Part shown: one piece after another, positions 1-13,188 of the stretch
Position numbering within the stretch: the stretch's first letter is position 1
Layout: every line of letters starts with the position of its first letter
Origin: Micropterus salmoides
Taxonomy: Eukaryota; Chordata; Actinopteri; Centrarchiformes; Centrarchidae
DNA length: 64,000 bases
NCBI RefSeq assembly: GCF_014851395.1
Contig: NW_024042261.1
Location: 40,757,499 to 40,821,498 of the forward strand
Direction: 5' to 3'
The notes under the pieces: model-generated
Seen by the model: the letters and a program-made list of their open reading frames with translations, nothing else
Databases searched by the model: none
What the model was told of the DNA's origin: nothing
Program-made: the position numbers and the translations under genes

Positions 1-714
1 TTTACAAGATTTAAACAAAGAGAAGCTTTTAAAAATGCTTTGCTGTTGACTTGACTAAGAATTTTCTTAGTTTATCAACAAGAAAAGTAACCACAGCCAC
101 TCTGTATGGGGTGTACATATTGTTTTTACACTACTGCTTACTGATGATCATAAAACAAGAATACAATGTTTAAGGAAAAGTGGCTTGTTTCACATTATTC
201 AGTTAATGTGAAAAACTAGCAGTCGTGGCTTTTAGCAACTTAATCACAGATACTTGACGGACCACCATGGGCACAAACAATTTAATTTATCACATAGCTG
301 TCATACAGTAATTCACCCATCGTTGATATTCTGGATAAAACTAACAATTCGTTTTTATTGTTGATTAATCTGTCAATTATTTTCATATTTAATACCAGAA
401 ATTGTGGAAAAATAAATAAAATAAAAATCCCCATTTCCCTATTTCCCAAAACTCGTGGTGAAGCCCTCCTATTCCTTGTTTTACAACACGCTGATCCAAA
501 ACCCGAAGACATTTGGTTTAAAATGATATATATCCGACAACAATTCTACTTGACACTTGACTTATAAAATTAATCGGTTTTCCAATCGATTTAATATTAA
601 AATCAAAAATTTATTTGGTTCCTGCATTCTCTGGCCGTAATTTTAATATTCCAAACAGGCACATGAGGCCATTAAATCAACTAATTTGAGGCTTTTACTG
701 TAACTTTTACTCTC
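1..714. other. AT-rich unique sequence, no gene seen
   Basis: Both strands are rich in stops. The two short open frames around 282-567 overlap antisense to each other and show no domain, signal peptide or splice context. I see no recognisable repeat until the LINE tail at 715. Confidence 0.6.
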
Positions 715-806
715 CTGTTTTGTCTTGCTTTTATGTTTCAAGCACTTTGAATCGCCTTGTTGTGAAAATGTGCTATACAAATAATCTTGCCTCACCTTGC
801 CTTATC
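715..806 (+). repeat. 3' tail of an L2/Rex-type LINE or a SINE sharing that tail
   Basis: The segment has the usual fish L2-like 3' end: CAAGCACTTTGAATCGCC, then TGTGCTATACAAATAA, then a degenerate CTTGCCT-type pentamer repeat from about 785 to 803. Such tails are recognised by the LINE reverse transcriptase and are often the only part left by 5' truncation. No coding part precedes it. A tRNA-derived SINE that borrowed the same tail is the main alternative. Confidence 0.6.
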
Positions 807-3800
807 TAAGCACAGCTTTTGCGCAACACCATCAGTAGCAATACATCAGTGGCAGTATGAATGCTAGAATGTACCAAAGTTAAGCTGATGGGGAAATTAT
901 TCTATGTATTGATTAAATAAAATATGATTAATTTACAGTACGGCCCCATCACACACACAGTAGATGTCTTTTTTCCGTTGATGGACCAATTTCCAGGTTG
1001 ACTAGCAAACGAGTTACTGGTAAACCTTAGCCACTCAGCGACATCCTAATAATCCTTGCAGGAGGACAGCAGAGCTTCACTCTTACAGTATGGCTGTCCC
1101 ATCATGTACAGGGCAAAACATGCTGGCTGGTCACCATTTAATGACAGAAGAAGTAAGACATAGTCAAAGAAACACATTCGCACATTACGGACGAGGTTTA
1201 TAGAACTACTGACAGTGTTATTAATACTAGTGGCACATTTGGGAAGACTGATATGCAAACTTCTATTAGATGTGGAAAATAATAAGCTCTTTGAGGAAAT
1301 TATGACTGACTTCCATCTTGATAAAAAATATTCCATTTAATTTCGGGATCTAACGATGTGGTGATTTGCCACATTTGACTGGTTTGCTATTTAATATGAA
1401 TCTCTGATGTGTATATTAACTGACAAGCTGCTGTCAATAATCAACCAACTGTGCTGTCTAGATGGGTATTAAGATTCACGCTGTGGTGGATGCTCATCAT
1501 CATTTGTCAGATAAGTAACTTTCATTGAAAGCACAAAACACAAACTCAGTTACAGTATTAATAAACTTGTGACACATGACACTGAAACTTTGGAAACAGG
1601 ATGTTTGTGCTTTCATCACTCAATCCTAATTTACTGCTGTCAGGAATTCGAAATGCTCCCATTTCATCAAAACATATTAAATGTCATTTGAAAGTCAGAT
1701 TTCTTAATTATATCTGATTGTTCATATGCATATCAAGATCTGAGGAGCACAAATATATTAGAATATTACCTGTCATCCAATTCACAGTCTCAGAAATAGA
1801 CTTTTAAATAAGACAATGCTTCAGTATGAAACAAAGAAGTCAATTTGTCAGACAATATCAGCTAATGTTTTCATAGATATGATGTACATGCATATGATAT
1901 AAAGTCTGTGCATACACATAGTGACTCAGAGTGCAAAAAGCTTAATTTACCAAATGCAAATAGCAGCAGGGATTGATTTCCTGGTTCTTCTTCAGCTCCT
2001 TCAGACTGTTCTGTTGCATGAAAATTACACTAAAAGCACCAGTGTCGTACATTTTAATGCAAGGTCACAGGTGTAGGAAGCAGGCTTAGAGATAAGTGTC
2101 TTTTAAAGGCGGCGTGATTACACAGATTCATTATCAGCACTTTCCGCCATTTTCATCACAGTGCTGATAAGCCAAGTGTCAGGCATAACACATTAATGGT
2201 TACATCGTTGTGAAAGCAACCATCCCAATGAGTGACTTTTCTCTGCTTGGTTCCACTCAGCTGACTGACTGTTCATAAGAAAGTGTTGGAGGTTAGAGAT
2301 CTATTTACTGAAGCTGGAGCTTTTAACAGTCCACATTATGACAAACAGTGATAACTGTACAGCAGAAGAAGATGAGAGTGTCAACAATCTGCGAAAGCAG
2401 TGAGTTATCAGCCTGATTCTTCAAACCTCTCTGGGCTAAACAAGTCAACAGGCTGACAGATGAATCTCTGTTCCACTTGAATCTGTGTCCTTCAAAAAGT
2501 TCCATGTGGAGGTTTTAGTGAATGTGAGAGGACTTATTATGGACTGATGGGAACACAAAGGCACTTCACAGTCATTTCTACCAGCAGCCAGCAGACAAAC
2601 ACTCATCAGAAGGCCTCTTCACCTCGCTCTGACAATGAGATGCAATCCAGCTCAGCCTCAATTGTGACAGTGAACAATTCTGAGGAACAAATTACATTGT
2701 GTGATGAAAGTGGGCCCAGTGGCATTACACATATCACTCACATATCACTCACTCACTCACAAACGGAGATTATGATGAAATCGCCAACACATGTGGGAAT
2801 TTCAATATGTTGGTTTCCCAATTTCCAATCTAAAATCAAACACATAGCAAGACACAAACGGAAGGCCATCTGTAAAATGGGCTTGGTGATGTACACAACG
2901 GTTAAACGGTGACAATACGTTTCTGTTCTTCTGCCAGCACCTTCAATAACTCACAAACTTTTACAAGGCAACATACATAGAACACATCTATATACGCACC
3001 TGTTAAATTATGCTCTCACTTTGGAAAATGTGCAGTCTGTGTTTTGGAGCGACTGGTGATTGCACTTTACTGCATGTTTCCACCTGCATGTGTGCCATCA
3101 CGCTGTTCCATAAAATTATATTTTCACACAATTTCACAAGTTATGTCCTCATTATGAAAAGACAAATAGACTTTAACATTTTTTTTAAATGTAGCACATT
3201 TGCTTAGCTTCAGGCTGCTGCTCACACCAATGTTCCCTTGACTGCTGGATTACTGTTTTGGCAACAAGAAAAAAGAATTTTCAGGTGCTGAGGCATGTTG
3301 TCTCGCCATATACCCAGAATTGGTTATAGGAAACAGGCATCAATATGGAAAAGTGAAATAATATGATGATATTGTGACTAACATGAAATACTCCAACAGA
3401 CTCATAACTTCCAGATGAGACTTTTTGACATTGAAGAGTGTGTATTTTTGTTTATTCTCCATTGGTTTTTTGTCATGGCCCATTGGCCCCTCCGATTTTA
3501 TTCTTTCCATGAATATGGAGATAGAGTACTGTACCCACTGAGATATGAATGGCACTGAAGATTGCAGTGACTGTTAAGTCATTCTCTCATCCTTGTTTTC
3601 TTTCTCCCTGTCCTGTTGGAGGTCATTGGGAGCACTTACCTATAAGAGAGAAAAGAGAAAAGAAGAAAACAAAATGTTAGACCAAGATGATGCATCTGAT
3701 TTGGAGTTACTGTAATTCTGTGATGTATCTGTAATTTAGTCAACCAACTCAAGTGGAATAGATTATTATGTAAATGTGGAATATGTATAGTATGAATGTT

Positions 3801-6663
3801 TGTGGTCTAGGCTCTGACCTCATTGCTCCCCACAAGAAAACAGAAAATAAAAAAGTAATTACAAGTGAATAACTTGAAGCAGAAATTGTCATCTTATTAG
3901 TCACTATTTTAGCGTGATAGCAGGTGTGCAAGTACATAGACTGTAACAGCTGTGAACCACTACAGTAGTATTTAAGCATCATAATGCATGTGGCAATCGA
4001 ATCAGAAATGACCTCAGCCACCACAAGGACTAAATTCCTGATTAATCTCAGTTAAGCTTGGAAGGTAGCTGAGAGCAGCCTTAAAAACATCCATGAGCAG
4101 ATCTGCGCAAGAACAACAACAGCAGCCTCTAGGGCCCAAGCTTACTTTAAGGAAGAAGCAAAAACGTAGGAGCACAGGGAAGTATGCATAAGATGCAGGG
4201 CCGAGCATGCAGCAAAAAGAAAGAATTCTGAGACATGGGACGTACTTGGAACCTTACAAAGGACTGGAAAGCACTGTGCTTCATACATGCACCCATTTTA
4301 AATGCGGATTATCAATCACAAACAGCACTGAGCCTGTTAAATTATTTGAGGCTTTGAAATTGCGGTTGGGGTTTAATAACATTTTATCCAATGGGATTTC
4401 AGAATGAAATCTGCTTTTGAATCTGAATCAGTTTTTGGCAGGAAAACTAGTTTTGAGTGGCAGCTGAATATATTATTTTATTCACTTTGTTTATTCCTGC
4501 AGCTGCAACCTGAAAACATAGGCCTTAATTTATTCTAAATGAGTCCAAATAATGCCCTCATTTTGGACTTGCAAACACAAGTGCCCAGTGGCAACCAACC
4601 CGTAACCACTGGCCGTAACAAGCTATGACGTCTCCGAGGCCCGGACCTCCGTAATTATATGTAGCATATATGTAGATAACATGATCCTCCTAAATGCTTT
4701 TGAAATTGCGACAATAACGGCAGCAGCAAGTCGCAGCACAGCTTTCAGGTGAGCTGTGTGGCTGCAAGCATGGGAGCAAAAGAATGAGCAGAGCACTTAA
4801 ATAGACTGACATGATTAAAAGGGTGTGTTGGATATGTTTTGTAGTGAGAGAAGTATGTTATGTGAGTGTGCTGCCACACTACACTACATCACAAGCGGGC
4901 TGCTTGAATTGTCTCGCAGGCCTCTACTCTTCCCATAATGCTGCACTTCAGCATTCAAAACTGCATTCGAGAGTAAAACCGTTCCCACTCCATTCATTTT
5001 AAACTTTTCATGTCAACCAATGAGCAGACTATACATCCCTAACAAAGGTTCTCTTCAGTCAGTGATTATACTGCAGGAGTCTTTTAGGAACATCTTATCA
5101 CATTGTAGCCACATCTTTGTGTTCATGAGTCAGCCTGGCTATCCTACTCACCAAAAGGAAGTGACAGAGGCTATGTTTTTTAAAAGCCCAAAAACTGTCT
5201 GGGTTTTTTTTTTTGGGGGGGGGGATCTAATCTCATCATGGCTGCTGATCTATATCTACGACCAGTGTACAGTGATAAGGAAAAGATAAGGATATAATTT
5301 TGCTCCACCAAAGTTCATACAATGACACTGGCAAAGTGAGGAAACTGGTGAATCTCAATAATCTGAACTGAGCCTGGTAAATGAGTAATTTCATATAATT
5401 TTTTAGCCCAGTGCACAGGGAAAATAGCAGACAAAGCATTCATTTCACAGTTCATACTCCATATATTCTTTTATCACTTTCAGGCAATGGTTCATCAGAC
5501 GCAGACAGAGCTGTTAGACCGGTAGAGATACTTTTATCTGCTCATCAAAATACTCCAGAGCCATTTATTCAGTCTCTTATGTATATTCAGTTAATCAGAG
5601 CAGTGATGTCAATAAATAAGGAATGGTGAAAGATGTCAGTTTTTGTAATTCAGCGACAGAAGATGTGAAAAAGGTGAAAATATCATTGTTTATAATGTTT
5701 AATAAATTATTTATTGTGAAGCTAATTATAGTGGCACCAATTACAAGCCAATAATCTTTCTGTATCAAACTAAAGTACAGAGGGATTACTTCTCTTTAGA
5801 AATGCAGTCACAGAGTATGTATCGCCTAAGAAATAATGATTTCAGTTTTGTACTTTAAACAAGGACATCTATTCTGCTGTAAGAGCTGTTCAATAGTGAG
5901 GATGATTGAGGACCTACAAGAGTTGATGACATTCACCCAGAGCCTGCACTTTCAACAGTCCCTACCCACCCAGCCAGCCTCACGGTGGAGTGCCAATGTT
6001 CGGTCAGTGCAGCACATAAAAGTCCAGCGTCCAATTTGCATTTAAAGAGCGTTGTGACTGAATTCCTTTGGAGGGTGTAAGGAGAGAAAAAGCCACAAAG
6101 TAATTTTACCTCCTGAACTCTGTCACTGAGTGTCCCCCATGGACGAATGTCTACCCAGAGGGTTTCACTGGAATGACAGACGGTCGGCCCTGGACAACTG
6201 AACTAATGTCAAGCCTGTCAGCAGCCCTGACACAGAGAAATCAGTTTTCACCTCACACACACTCCAAGATAATTACACATCATTAACGAGGTAGAGGGTT
6301 TTAAATGTGTCGAAATGAAAGGAGGCTGCCAGCTACAGAGTCGAGATAAAGGTTAAGGGTCAGTGCAGATAAGCACGCTGCAGTAAGTTGTACTTGGTAA
6401 AGCAGAAGGACTTTGCAGAGAAAGATGTATGCTTCTTTTTAATTTGGCATGATTCCAACCTTTAACTGACAATTACAAAAAAGTACATAGCCTAAGCCTC
6501 ACAAACTAACCAAAGTCTGGACTTTAATGTAGATTCAGCTGAAGCATGAAATTGCAAGACAAGGTTAAAGTAGATAATAAAGGCTTTTTGATTGACTTAA
6601 AATTGGTAAAGACTTTATAGTAAGCTGACATTGTCTGTGTGGGTTGCAATGGTGATTTTTAGC
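807..6663. other. Long stretch without a recognisable gene
   Basis: About 5.9 kb of AT-rich sequence. The longest open frame (2547-2912, 121 codons) is low in complexity, ends without splice or poly(A) context and resembles no family I know. There is a T12/G10 homopolymer junction near 5203-5224. I see no transposon ends. Conserved non-coding elements cannot be excluded by eye. Confidence 0.55.
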
Positions 6664-6935
6664 CTTATGAGGAACATGGCTCTAGGGATAGCAATGTCGG
6701 TCTGTCAGCCGCGTGGTCCACCACGTTGGTCCACCACGTTGGTCCAGTTGGATATAGATCAACAACTTTTAGATGGGCTGCTGATTCATGAATTATATTA
6801 ACTTTAGTGATCCCCTGACTTTTCAGCTAGCCCCAAAATCCTGTCGGAATTACTATAGTTCAAAAGTTTACATCCAAAAACCTGCAAAACAAAAGACATC
6901 CCAGTTTTTACTAGCTGTCCCGAACAAATAGAAAT
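6664..6935 (+). repeat. Unclassified dispersed fish repeat
   Basis: The segment begins near ATGGCTCTAGGGATAGCAAT and continues through the GTGGTCCACCACGTTGGTCC region and a CCCCTGACTTTTCAGCTAG motif. I associate this string of motifs with a high-copy, non-coding repeat common in percomorph genomes; its class is unknown to me. The GGTCCACCACGTT unit is duplicated at 6715-6750, and each copy contains the short palindrome GTGGTCCACCAC. A related piece, with GTTAGCATGCTGACGTTAGC, lies at 8828-8897. Confidence 0.5.
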
Positions 6936-6943
6936 TATAACAA

Positions 6944-7200
6944 TTGGTTAATCTGAAGGTCGGCAGTTCAATCACGGCTCCCCCAGGCTGCATGTCGAAG
7001 TGTCCTTGGGCAAGATACTGAACCCTGAACTGCCCCTGGCGGCTGTTCCACCAGTGTATGAATGTGTGTGAATGTTAGTTTCTGTTTGAGACTTAGGCTC
7101 AGTGTATGAATGTGAGTGAATGGTGAATGCAGATGTAGTGTAAAGGCGCTTTGAGTGGTCAAAAAGACTAGAAAGGCCTATACAAATGCGGCGCATTTAC
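6944..7200 (+). mobile_element. tRNA-derived SINE, 5' truncated
   Basis: A remnant Pol III B box (GGTCGGCAGTTCAATC) at about 6958-6973 is followed by the SINE body: GTGTCCTTGGGCAAGATACT, then TATGAATGTGTGTGAATG, then AAAGGCGCTTTGAGTGGTC, and a tail with TATACAAATG. The A box and the front of the tRNA-like head are missing. A (CATTA)n-like stretch follows at about 7196-7216. The same body order occurs on the minus strand at 34227-34418, which supports calling it a repeat family. It is non-coding and depends on a partner LINE for movement. Confidence 0.7.
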
Positions 7201-7525
7201 ATTACATTACATTTACAAACAAGCCCACTGAACAGCAGTGCTCAGTGTATTCTGCACACAAAGGCCTGGGATTGCGGAACTTGCCCTAGCTGTGTATGAG
7301 TAGGCTCCACGTTTCAGCTTATGAATGGTGTTTTGTGTTGTAATTGTTTGTTGCACATTTTAATGCCAGGTGATGATGACAGGGGTAGGGGGCTCCCACT
7401 GAGAGCGCTGTGGCTCAAGGCCAGCCATTTAAACCATCATGATAGATGATAGCTTTCTGTCCAGAGCCCGAATATAGAAAAACATCTCTAGTCCTTTCCT
7501 TAGTTTCAGGTAGCCAAAGCTAAGC

Positions 7526-8288
7526 CCAGTGGTGGACAGTGGCATAGTAGTACTGTACTTAAATACACAAGGTATTTGTGCTGAACTTCTTTCCATGCCA
7601 CTTTCTACTTCTACTTCACCACATCTCAAAGGGAAATATTGTACTTTTTTATTTTATCTGACAGCTGCAGTTACTAGTTACTTTAAAAAATAAGCTTTTT
7701 ACACACAAAACATATGAAGAGTTTAAAAAATAGGATGTTTTGATAAATTAAATTACTTAACAATTTATAGAAGTCCATCTTGTAGAACTATGTCAGTTAG
7801 GCTAATTGAAGGAAATGTAATTGGCAACTGTTTTGGTATTAGTCATTTTTCATGTAAAAACATTTCATGGTTCCAGCTTCACAAATGTGAAGATTTGCTG
7901 CTTTTACTTGATTATTTTAATGTATGTATATCATTTTGGGGTTTGGACTGACAAAACAAGCATTGTGAAGGTGTCATAAATATATTTCTCAATATTTTCA
8001 GAATCTATTACAATCGATTAATGGAGAAAATAATCAGCTCATTAATACAAATAAAAATAATCATTAATTACACATACAAAATAGTTAAACCTAAACCAAC
8101 TAGCCTACATTAATGCATAAGGAATAATAATGTAATGATATAATATAAAATAGTATAACCATAGCCATTTTTCTTTCTGCTTTGAGTAGGCTACTTTTAT
8201 CTTTAATAGGCTACTTTCAGTGAGGTATTAGTATTTTATTTTTTTTAATGGATCTAAAAAAGGCCCAAGTTACTTTCTCCACCACTGG
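7526..8288. mobile_element. Composite hAT-like MITE, copy 1
   Basis: The ends are perfect 11-bp inverted repeats: CCAGTGGTGGA at 7526-7536 and TCCACCACTGG at 8278-8288. The interior has phrases I associate with a common percomorph non-autonomous element, such as GGGAAATATTGTACTTTTTT and ACACACAAAACATATGAAGA. No transposase is encoded. The flanks share only GCTAA (left about 7519, right about 8289), so an 8-bp target duplication of hAT type is possible but eroded. A second element is nested at about 7797-8073, and a truncated copy with the same arrangement lies at 32767-33385. Confidence 0.65.
7797..8073 (-). mobile_element. Nested hAT-like MITE (AATCGATTAAT family)
   Basis: Read on the minus strand this matches the pattern I recall for a very common fish MITE whose ends look like GGGCTGCAACTAACGATTAT. 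Visible blocks are TGGTTCCAGCTTCACAAATG, GGTTTGGACTGACAAAACAA and ACAATCGATTAATGGAGAAA. It is non-coding. It sits inside the element bounded by 7526 and 8288, and its right junction (followed by ACAAAATAGTTAAACC) matches the junction in the second composite copy near 33140. Confidence 0.6.
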
Positions 8289-8827
8289 CTAAAAAAGCAA
8301 AAGCTTCTGGTTGCAAAGATGTTGGAGAGTTTTTGATCAGTGATAATTTAGCAATTCAGCAATTTGGCTGTTCTCCCAACATCAGCTGCTCTCACTATCT
8401 TTGATCACAGCCTCACAGGCAAGTGTTTTAATCGTAAACATGGAATCGTAAAATCAAAATGCTAAAAAAAAACGCATGTTATGTTACCGCATCCATCGGG
8501 TCTTGCCCTTCCAACTTCCACTCTGTGCACGTGCATCAATGTTGCCTGGTAACGAACGTGCTTGCAGCAGGATCACAGAGTTTACCAGGAAACAAAACAT
8601 TTAAATTTCTGATCAGCTCAATGGCTCTGGCATTTAGTAGGCAACAGCTATGAACAGCAGAAAAATGATCGTCCATTAACTGAATACAGCGAGACGACTT
8701 CGAGGACGTTATCTCTTAACTTACTTCTCAGTGTGAGAAATACAAGGCCACACCTTGGATTTCGTTTGAGTGTGTGAACTTGCTGAAATGCGTGTGTTTC
8801 GCGATGAATGTGTGAGACTTGAGAGCA

Positions 8828-8897
8828 CTGTGCAGCATGTTGGCATGTTAGCTTTGTCATCATGAATACGTTAGCATGCTGACGTTAGCATTAGGAT
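8828..8897 (+). repeat. Fragment of unclassified TTAGCATGCT-type fish repeat
   Basis: GCATGTTGGCATGTTAGC and GTTAGCATGCTGACGTTAGC are typical of the downstream part of the repeat seen at 6664-6935. The fragment lies directly upstream of the PIF/Harbinger-like MITE that starts at 8910, so the two pieces may be one repeat split by later insertions. Confidence 0.5.
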
Positions 8898-8909
8898 CAC
8901 GGACTCTTA

Positions 8910-9532
8910 AGGCTCATACAGACAACATGACTTTCAGCGTCGGCAGATCACTGCGCTGTTCAGACTACGCAGTTTGCTGTCTTGTGATGGGAGACTTGAA
9001 GTCATTGTTGCGTTCACGCTACATGACTGATCAGCATCAGGATGTCACACATTACACAAGCTGACAACGACTCTGTCGGCGGACGACTGGCCTCAAACAT
9101 TTCCAAACATTTTGTCAAGAAATCACACGTGAAAATTTGCGCGGGAATTGACTCGAAACTACACATGAAACATTATTTATTATTAAAAAGATAGCAATTA
9201 TAAAGACAACGATAATGGTGAAAGAATGGATTAGCACATGCGGTCAGCAGAGGTAGTCTGTACTATAGAGAGAGCTGGATGTGAAAAAGTAGTTCAGTTC
9301 TAATTGGCTGGATGTGGATGTTGACTCCTCCAGATATTTAGCATGCTGAATATCTGGCTGGCGTGGCGATTTGTCAGCGATGCGTCAGCGGAGCTGTTTT
9401 GATGCGTCGTTGAGTATCTCACACAAAACGATTGGCAGGCGCCAATCGATCGCTGATTTACCCCTGATCACAGCCTGATAGTTGGCGAGCTCAGTGAAAT
9501 CTGGCTTAAAATCGTGTAGTGTGAACTAGGCT
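8910..9532. mobile_element. PIF/Harbinger-like MITE with TTA target duplication
   Basis: The element has imperfect terminal inverted repeats: AGGCTCATACAGAC at the left end, against AGCCTAGTTCACAC read from the right end on the minus strand. The trinucleotide TTA flanks both ends (8907-8909 and 9533-9535). A 3-bp TWA target duplication is the hallmark of PIF/Harbinger transposition. The 623-bp interior has no open frame of note and is relatively CpG-rich, with several TCAGCG motifs, so it is non-autonomous. A piece with a similar end (TGTGTAGTGTGAAC) occurs at about 61903-61916. Confidence 0.7.
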
Positions 9533-9535
9533 TTA

Positions 9536-10725
9536 GTTAATGTCATCCACCTGTGTTGTTAAAAATGTGGCTGCCTTGATTGACAGCTTCAAATTGAAAC
9601 ACTGCCATGATTTCTGCCAAGGGGCATGTGTATTTGTATATATTAGAAAATCATTTACCGTGTCTTTAAAATCTTCTTGTATCTACAATATTCTTGACAG
9701 GTCAATGTTGTGTGGACTGTATGCTGATATCTTAGTATGTTACACATTTGTACTTGTGGCCAGTTAGACAAAAATAATAATCAAATGTGGTAAAGAGTTG
9801 CTAATCTACAAGTATAATGAGCAAACACATTCTCCTTTGCAAGCAATCTACATATGAGCATTTGTCAGAGTATGTTTTGTCTCTGTGGGTTTTTTTTTTT
9901 TTTTTGAATAAGCTGCTCATGTTTTGCTTACTTTAACTGGCATTTGTGCAGCTGCGTTTGGTTGTTCAACAATATGTTGACTTGGAAATACATGGTGTCC
10001 ATGGAAACGGATCAGGAAACACTGAATCCGGAGCAAAAATACTGCTCCAACAAAAGAACAAATATGTGACTTTTTGGATAATCACTGGTTATCTCAAAAG
10101 CATTTAAAAGACTATCGTGCAGTTGAATCAATGGCAGTGTGAGTAAAAGTAGTTCTGCCATATTTATTTCTAATGTATTTCTTCATTGAGGTAAGTAAAT
10201 GTAACATTATGATTATAATGAACTATCTATAACAGAACTTTCTGTGTGACCCACAGGTACAGGCACTACTTTATTTTTAAGAAAATGTTTATTATTGAAA
10301 TAATGTATATTTAGCTGCAAACTGTGCCAAGCTTGCGGAACAGTGACAGCTGCCAGCATGTGACCTTCAAGTAATCTGAATGACCATACGGCTCAGAGCA
10401 ATCACCCACACACGCACAAACACAATAGTTTTCTTAATAACAGCTCTTTATGGATGAATAGCGTTCAATAACTGGTTGAAGGATTGCTTTTTCTTATAGA
10501 GTAATTTTGAAAATATTTCTAGGACAAGGTATCCATATGGCATAAGCACAAGCAAACAGCAACAAAAAGAACACACATTGCCTGAAGTGCATGGGAATGC
10601 ATAATGTGTATCACGCTAAGTGGCACAACAAATCATGTGAACAGCAGGGAAACAGGACATCCTCTTTTTATTTACTGCAGTTTTAATAAATGACAATGAG
10701 GAGTAATTGTTGACATTATTACCTC

Positions 10726-10728
<3 letters not shown>
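9536..10728. other. No gene seen; poly(T) tract
   Basis: AT-rich sequence with a T run of about 15-17 bases near 9890-9905. Open frames are short and unsupported. No transposon ends were recognised. Confidence 0.55.

Positions 10729-10776
<48 letters not shown>
10729..10776. repeat. (GA)24 microsatellite
   Basis: Forty-eight bases of uninterrupted GA dinucleotide. It creates spurious serine/leucine-rich open frames on the minus strand. Confidence 0.97.
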
Positions 10777-10779
<3 letters not shown>

Positions 10780-13129
10780 GATATTCAAGTGGGGCCTTCT
10801 TAGTGAACCAATGTAGAAAATCTTGGCAGACTGAAAAAAGACGTCGGCCTTCCAAGGTGAAAGCCAAATGGAAGATGACAACTAAAGCAGAAGAGGAACG
10901 GGTAACAAGGTTTTTATGTGGCCAGACTGCAGAGAAAGACAATAACCTGATTCATGGATCCTTTCTCCATCCCTCTACACCTTCATTTAATACATCAGCC
11001 GCAATGTCACAGCGTTCGCCTCTCCCACACAGACACTGATTAATAGGCGATTTTACGCAGTGCATAAACAACAGTGGAAAATATGTTATATATTTGTACT
11101 ATGATTTGCACAAACATACAAAGCCAAGATAAAGTCACTATTTAAACTGACATGAGTCCCTTACCTGTGCCACTTTCCCACCTGCCTGTGAAAACCTTAA
11201 AATAGCATAGTGGCGATGAACATAATATTTGGATGTAGATCTTATCAGTCACTGTGTGTCAAGCTTGGAGGCCTGAAGCGCCAGTCTGTAAGAGCTTTTG
11301 TGGTTTAAGTTATGTGTGGCAAAGGAGAAGAATTTGAAATTTGAAAAGAAGAAAATTCTAATTAATTTAATAGGACTTAGTCACAGTTTGCAGTAGGCTA
11401 TACATAGCCCAGTCAGTCTGTCATTGTCAGCCCAGCATATAAAAGGTAGCATGTACAAAAATAAAGTTGGCAGGGGAAGAAAGATGGACTCATAAGAAGA
11501 AATGAAATTTATGACTAGGCCGTGCAAACATCTGTAGACGATTTTAGACGTTCCCATTATGAAAGAGGAGCTGCTATAAGACAATTTCTTTAACAAAGTT
11601 CAATTACCTTAACATAGAAGTTAAAGCTTCTGTAATACACATTGTATATTGTACACTACCTTCTCAGCACCAAACAGCACACACAGATATCGTGCCAGCC
11701 GGTGAACATAGTGGAACATTTAACATTAACTGATGGAGAGCAAAACAGAACTAAAACAATAGTAAATATATGACTTACATTTGACAGGTGACCAAGAACA
11801 CAACTTTTTTTGTTTGCCATGGCAGCTTTGTAGGGGATTATATATGTGGTGTTTGTACAGCGTGTTTCTGCTGTGCCCAAATAGAAGAGAGACATCTTGA
11901 ATTTATCAGTAAGTCTCCTCTTTGTTGGCGATTTAAACCCAAAGGACAGAGACCCATTGTTCCTCTTCTTGTCCCACCCACATTTTCTCTCAAATATCTC
12001 CTTCCCTCCTGTTTTACTCAATCTTGATTTTCAGGTTGTTGTTGTTGCTTCTCTTTTGCCTCTTTTCTCATTTTCTTTAATCACTCTTTATCTTCCTTTC
12101 TCAACCCATCCTCTCCGTCTACCTCCCCCCTGGCTTACTTTTATCAGGTCTAAACCACATTTCCGCCACAGTACTTATTCAGGGGGACCATTTTCTCTTC
12201 AGATGCCAAGCTTTTGTCGAATAAAAGCACTTGTTCAAAATCAATTTCCACTACTATCTATTATGTTTTTTTTCTCCCTCTCCTCCATTCATTAAGGGCT
12301 TTTCTTCCCCTCAACTCATTGTTTTCTGCTCTCAGTGATAAAGAAAAAACATTCAGCTCCTTTCGGAGGATTGGAGCAAGCACGTAGTGTCTGTGGATAA
12401 CGCTGTGGTCAATCTGATAGGGATCCAAACAACTTATTATGCATCTCGCATTGTGTTGCAGGTGTGTGTTTTTTTCTGACAAAAAGATGAATAGTGACTG
12501 ATTCCTATTGAGGTGACAGAATGGTTAGTTGAATCCTTACATAATATGTGACTCGTGGGGTCATACATCATGAACATATAAAGGTATAATGTTAGTATAG
12601 CATTAATATATTAATGTTAATTCCAATTTGGACGAAAATAACTCATAACAATGAGTTCAACATTTACAAAGTGAGCTGTCGCACATCAGGCGTTCACAAA
12701 AAGTGACATTGACGTACACATTGACGTTATGAAAAGTTGAACATGTTTCAACAAAAGGCACCCAATAGAGCTGCTCTCTCTCCTCTCACTAGGCTGAGTG
12801 GTGCCGGCCCAAAAGGTACGACGGCTCACCGGGAAAGTGCCTGGTCTGCCAGATGGCCAGTGCAGCCCTTCTTGAATGACTCTTTTCTAAATGAGAAAGT
12901 ACTATTGATGTTGTTTATAGCTGTAAAAAAAAAAAGTTTGCGCTAAAATGAAGTATGGAATGCTACTCGTTGCTTTTCTATAATATTATCAATACAACAT
13001 TAGTAAATGCAGAGAAACAATGGTTCATAAAAGTAGTAATTGTTAGAATATTCATAAGACATTCATGAGTCTTATGGAATAGAACATGTGAAAAACAGAT
13101 TAATAATTTTATATCAGATTATTGAACAG
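10777..13129. other. No gene seen
   Basis: Mixed AT-rich sequence with a pyrimidine-rich stretch at about 11930-12130. That stretch produces an unsupported 132-codon open frame. No repeat family or exon structure was recognised. Confidence 0.5.
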
Positions 13130-13188
13130 CAGCTGTGGCTCAGGAGGTAGAGTGGGTTGCCCGTTAATCGGAAGGTTGGCTGTTCAAG
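13130..13188 (+). mobile_element. SINE tRNA-like head
   Basis: CAGCTGTGGCTCAGGAGGTA carries a Pol III A-box-like sequence, and GGTTGGCTGTTCAAG about 35 bases on is B-box-like, so this is the tRNA-derived head of the SINE family seen at 34227-34418. The SINE body does not follow directly. A body-like piece (TATGAATGTGTGTGACTGG) appears at about 14445-14465, so the SINE may have been split by an insertion. Confidence 0.6.

Noticed and set aside
2547..2912. 121-codon open frame
   Set aside because: It has no recognisable domain, splice signals or poly(A) context, and its length is compatible with chance.
11897..12295. 132-codon open frame
   Set aside because: It lies in a pyrimidine-rich stretch where stops are rare, and its composition is phenylalanine/leucine/serine-rich.
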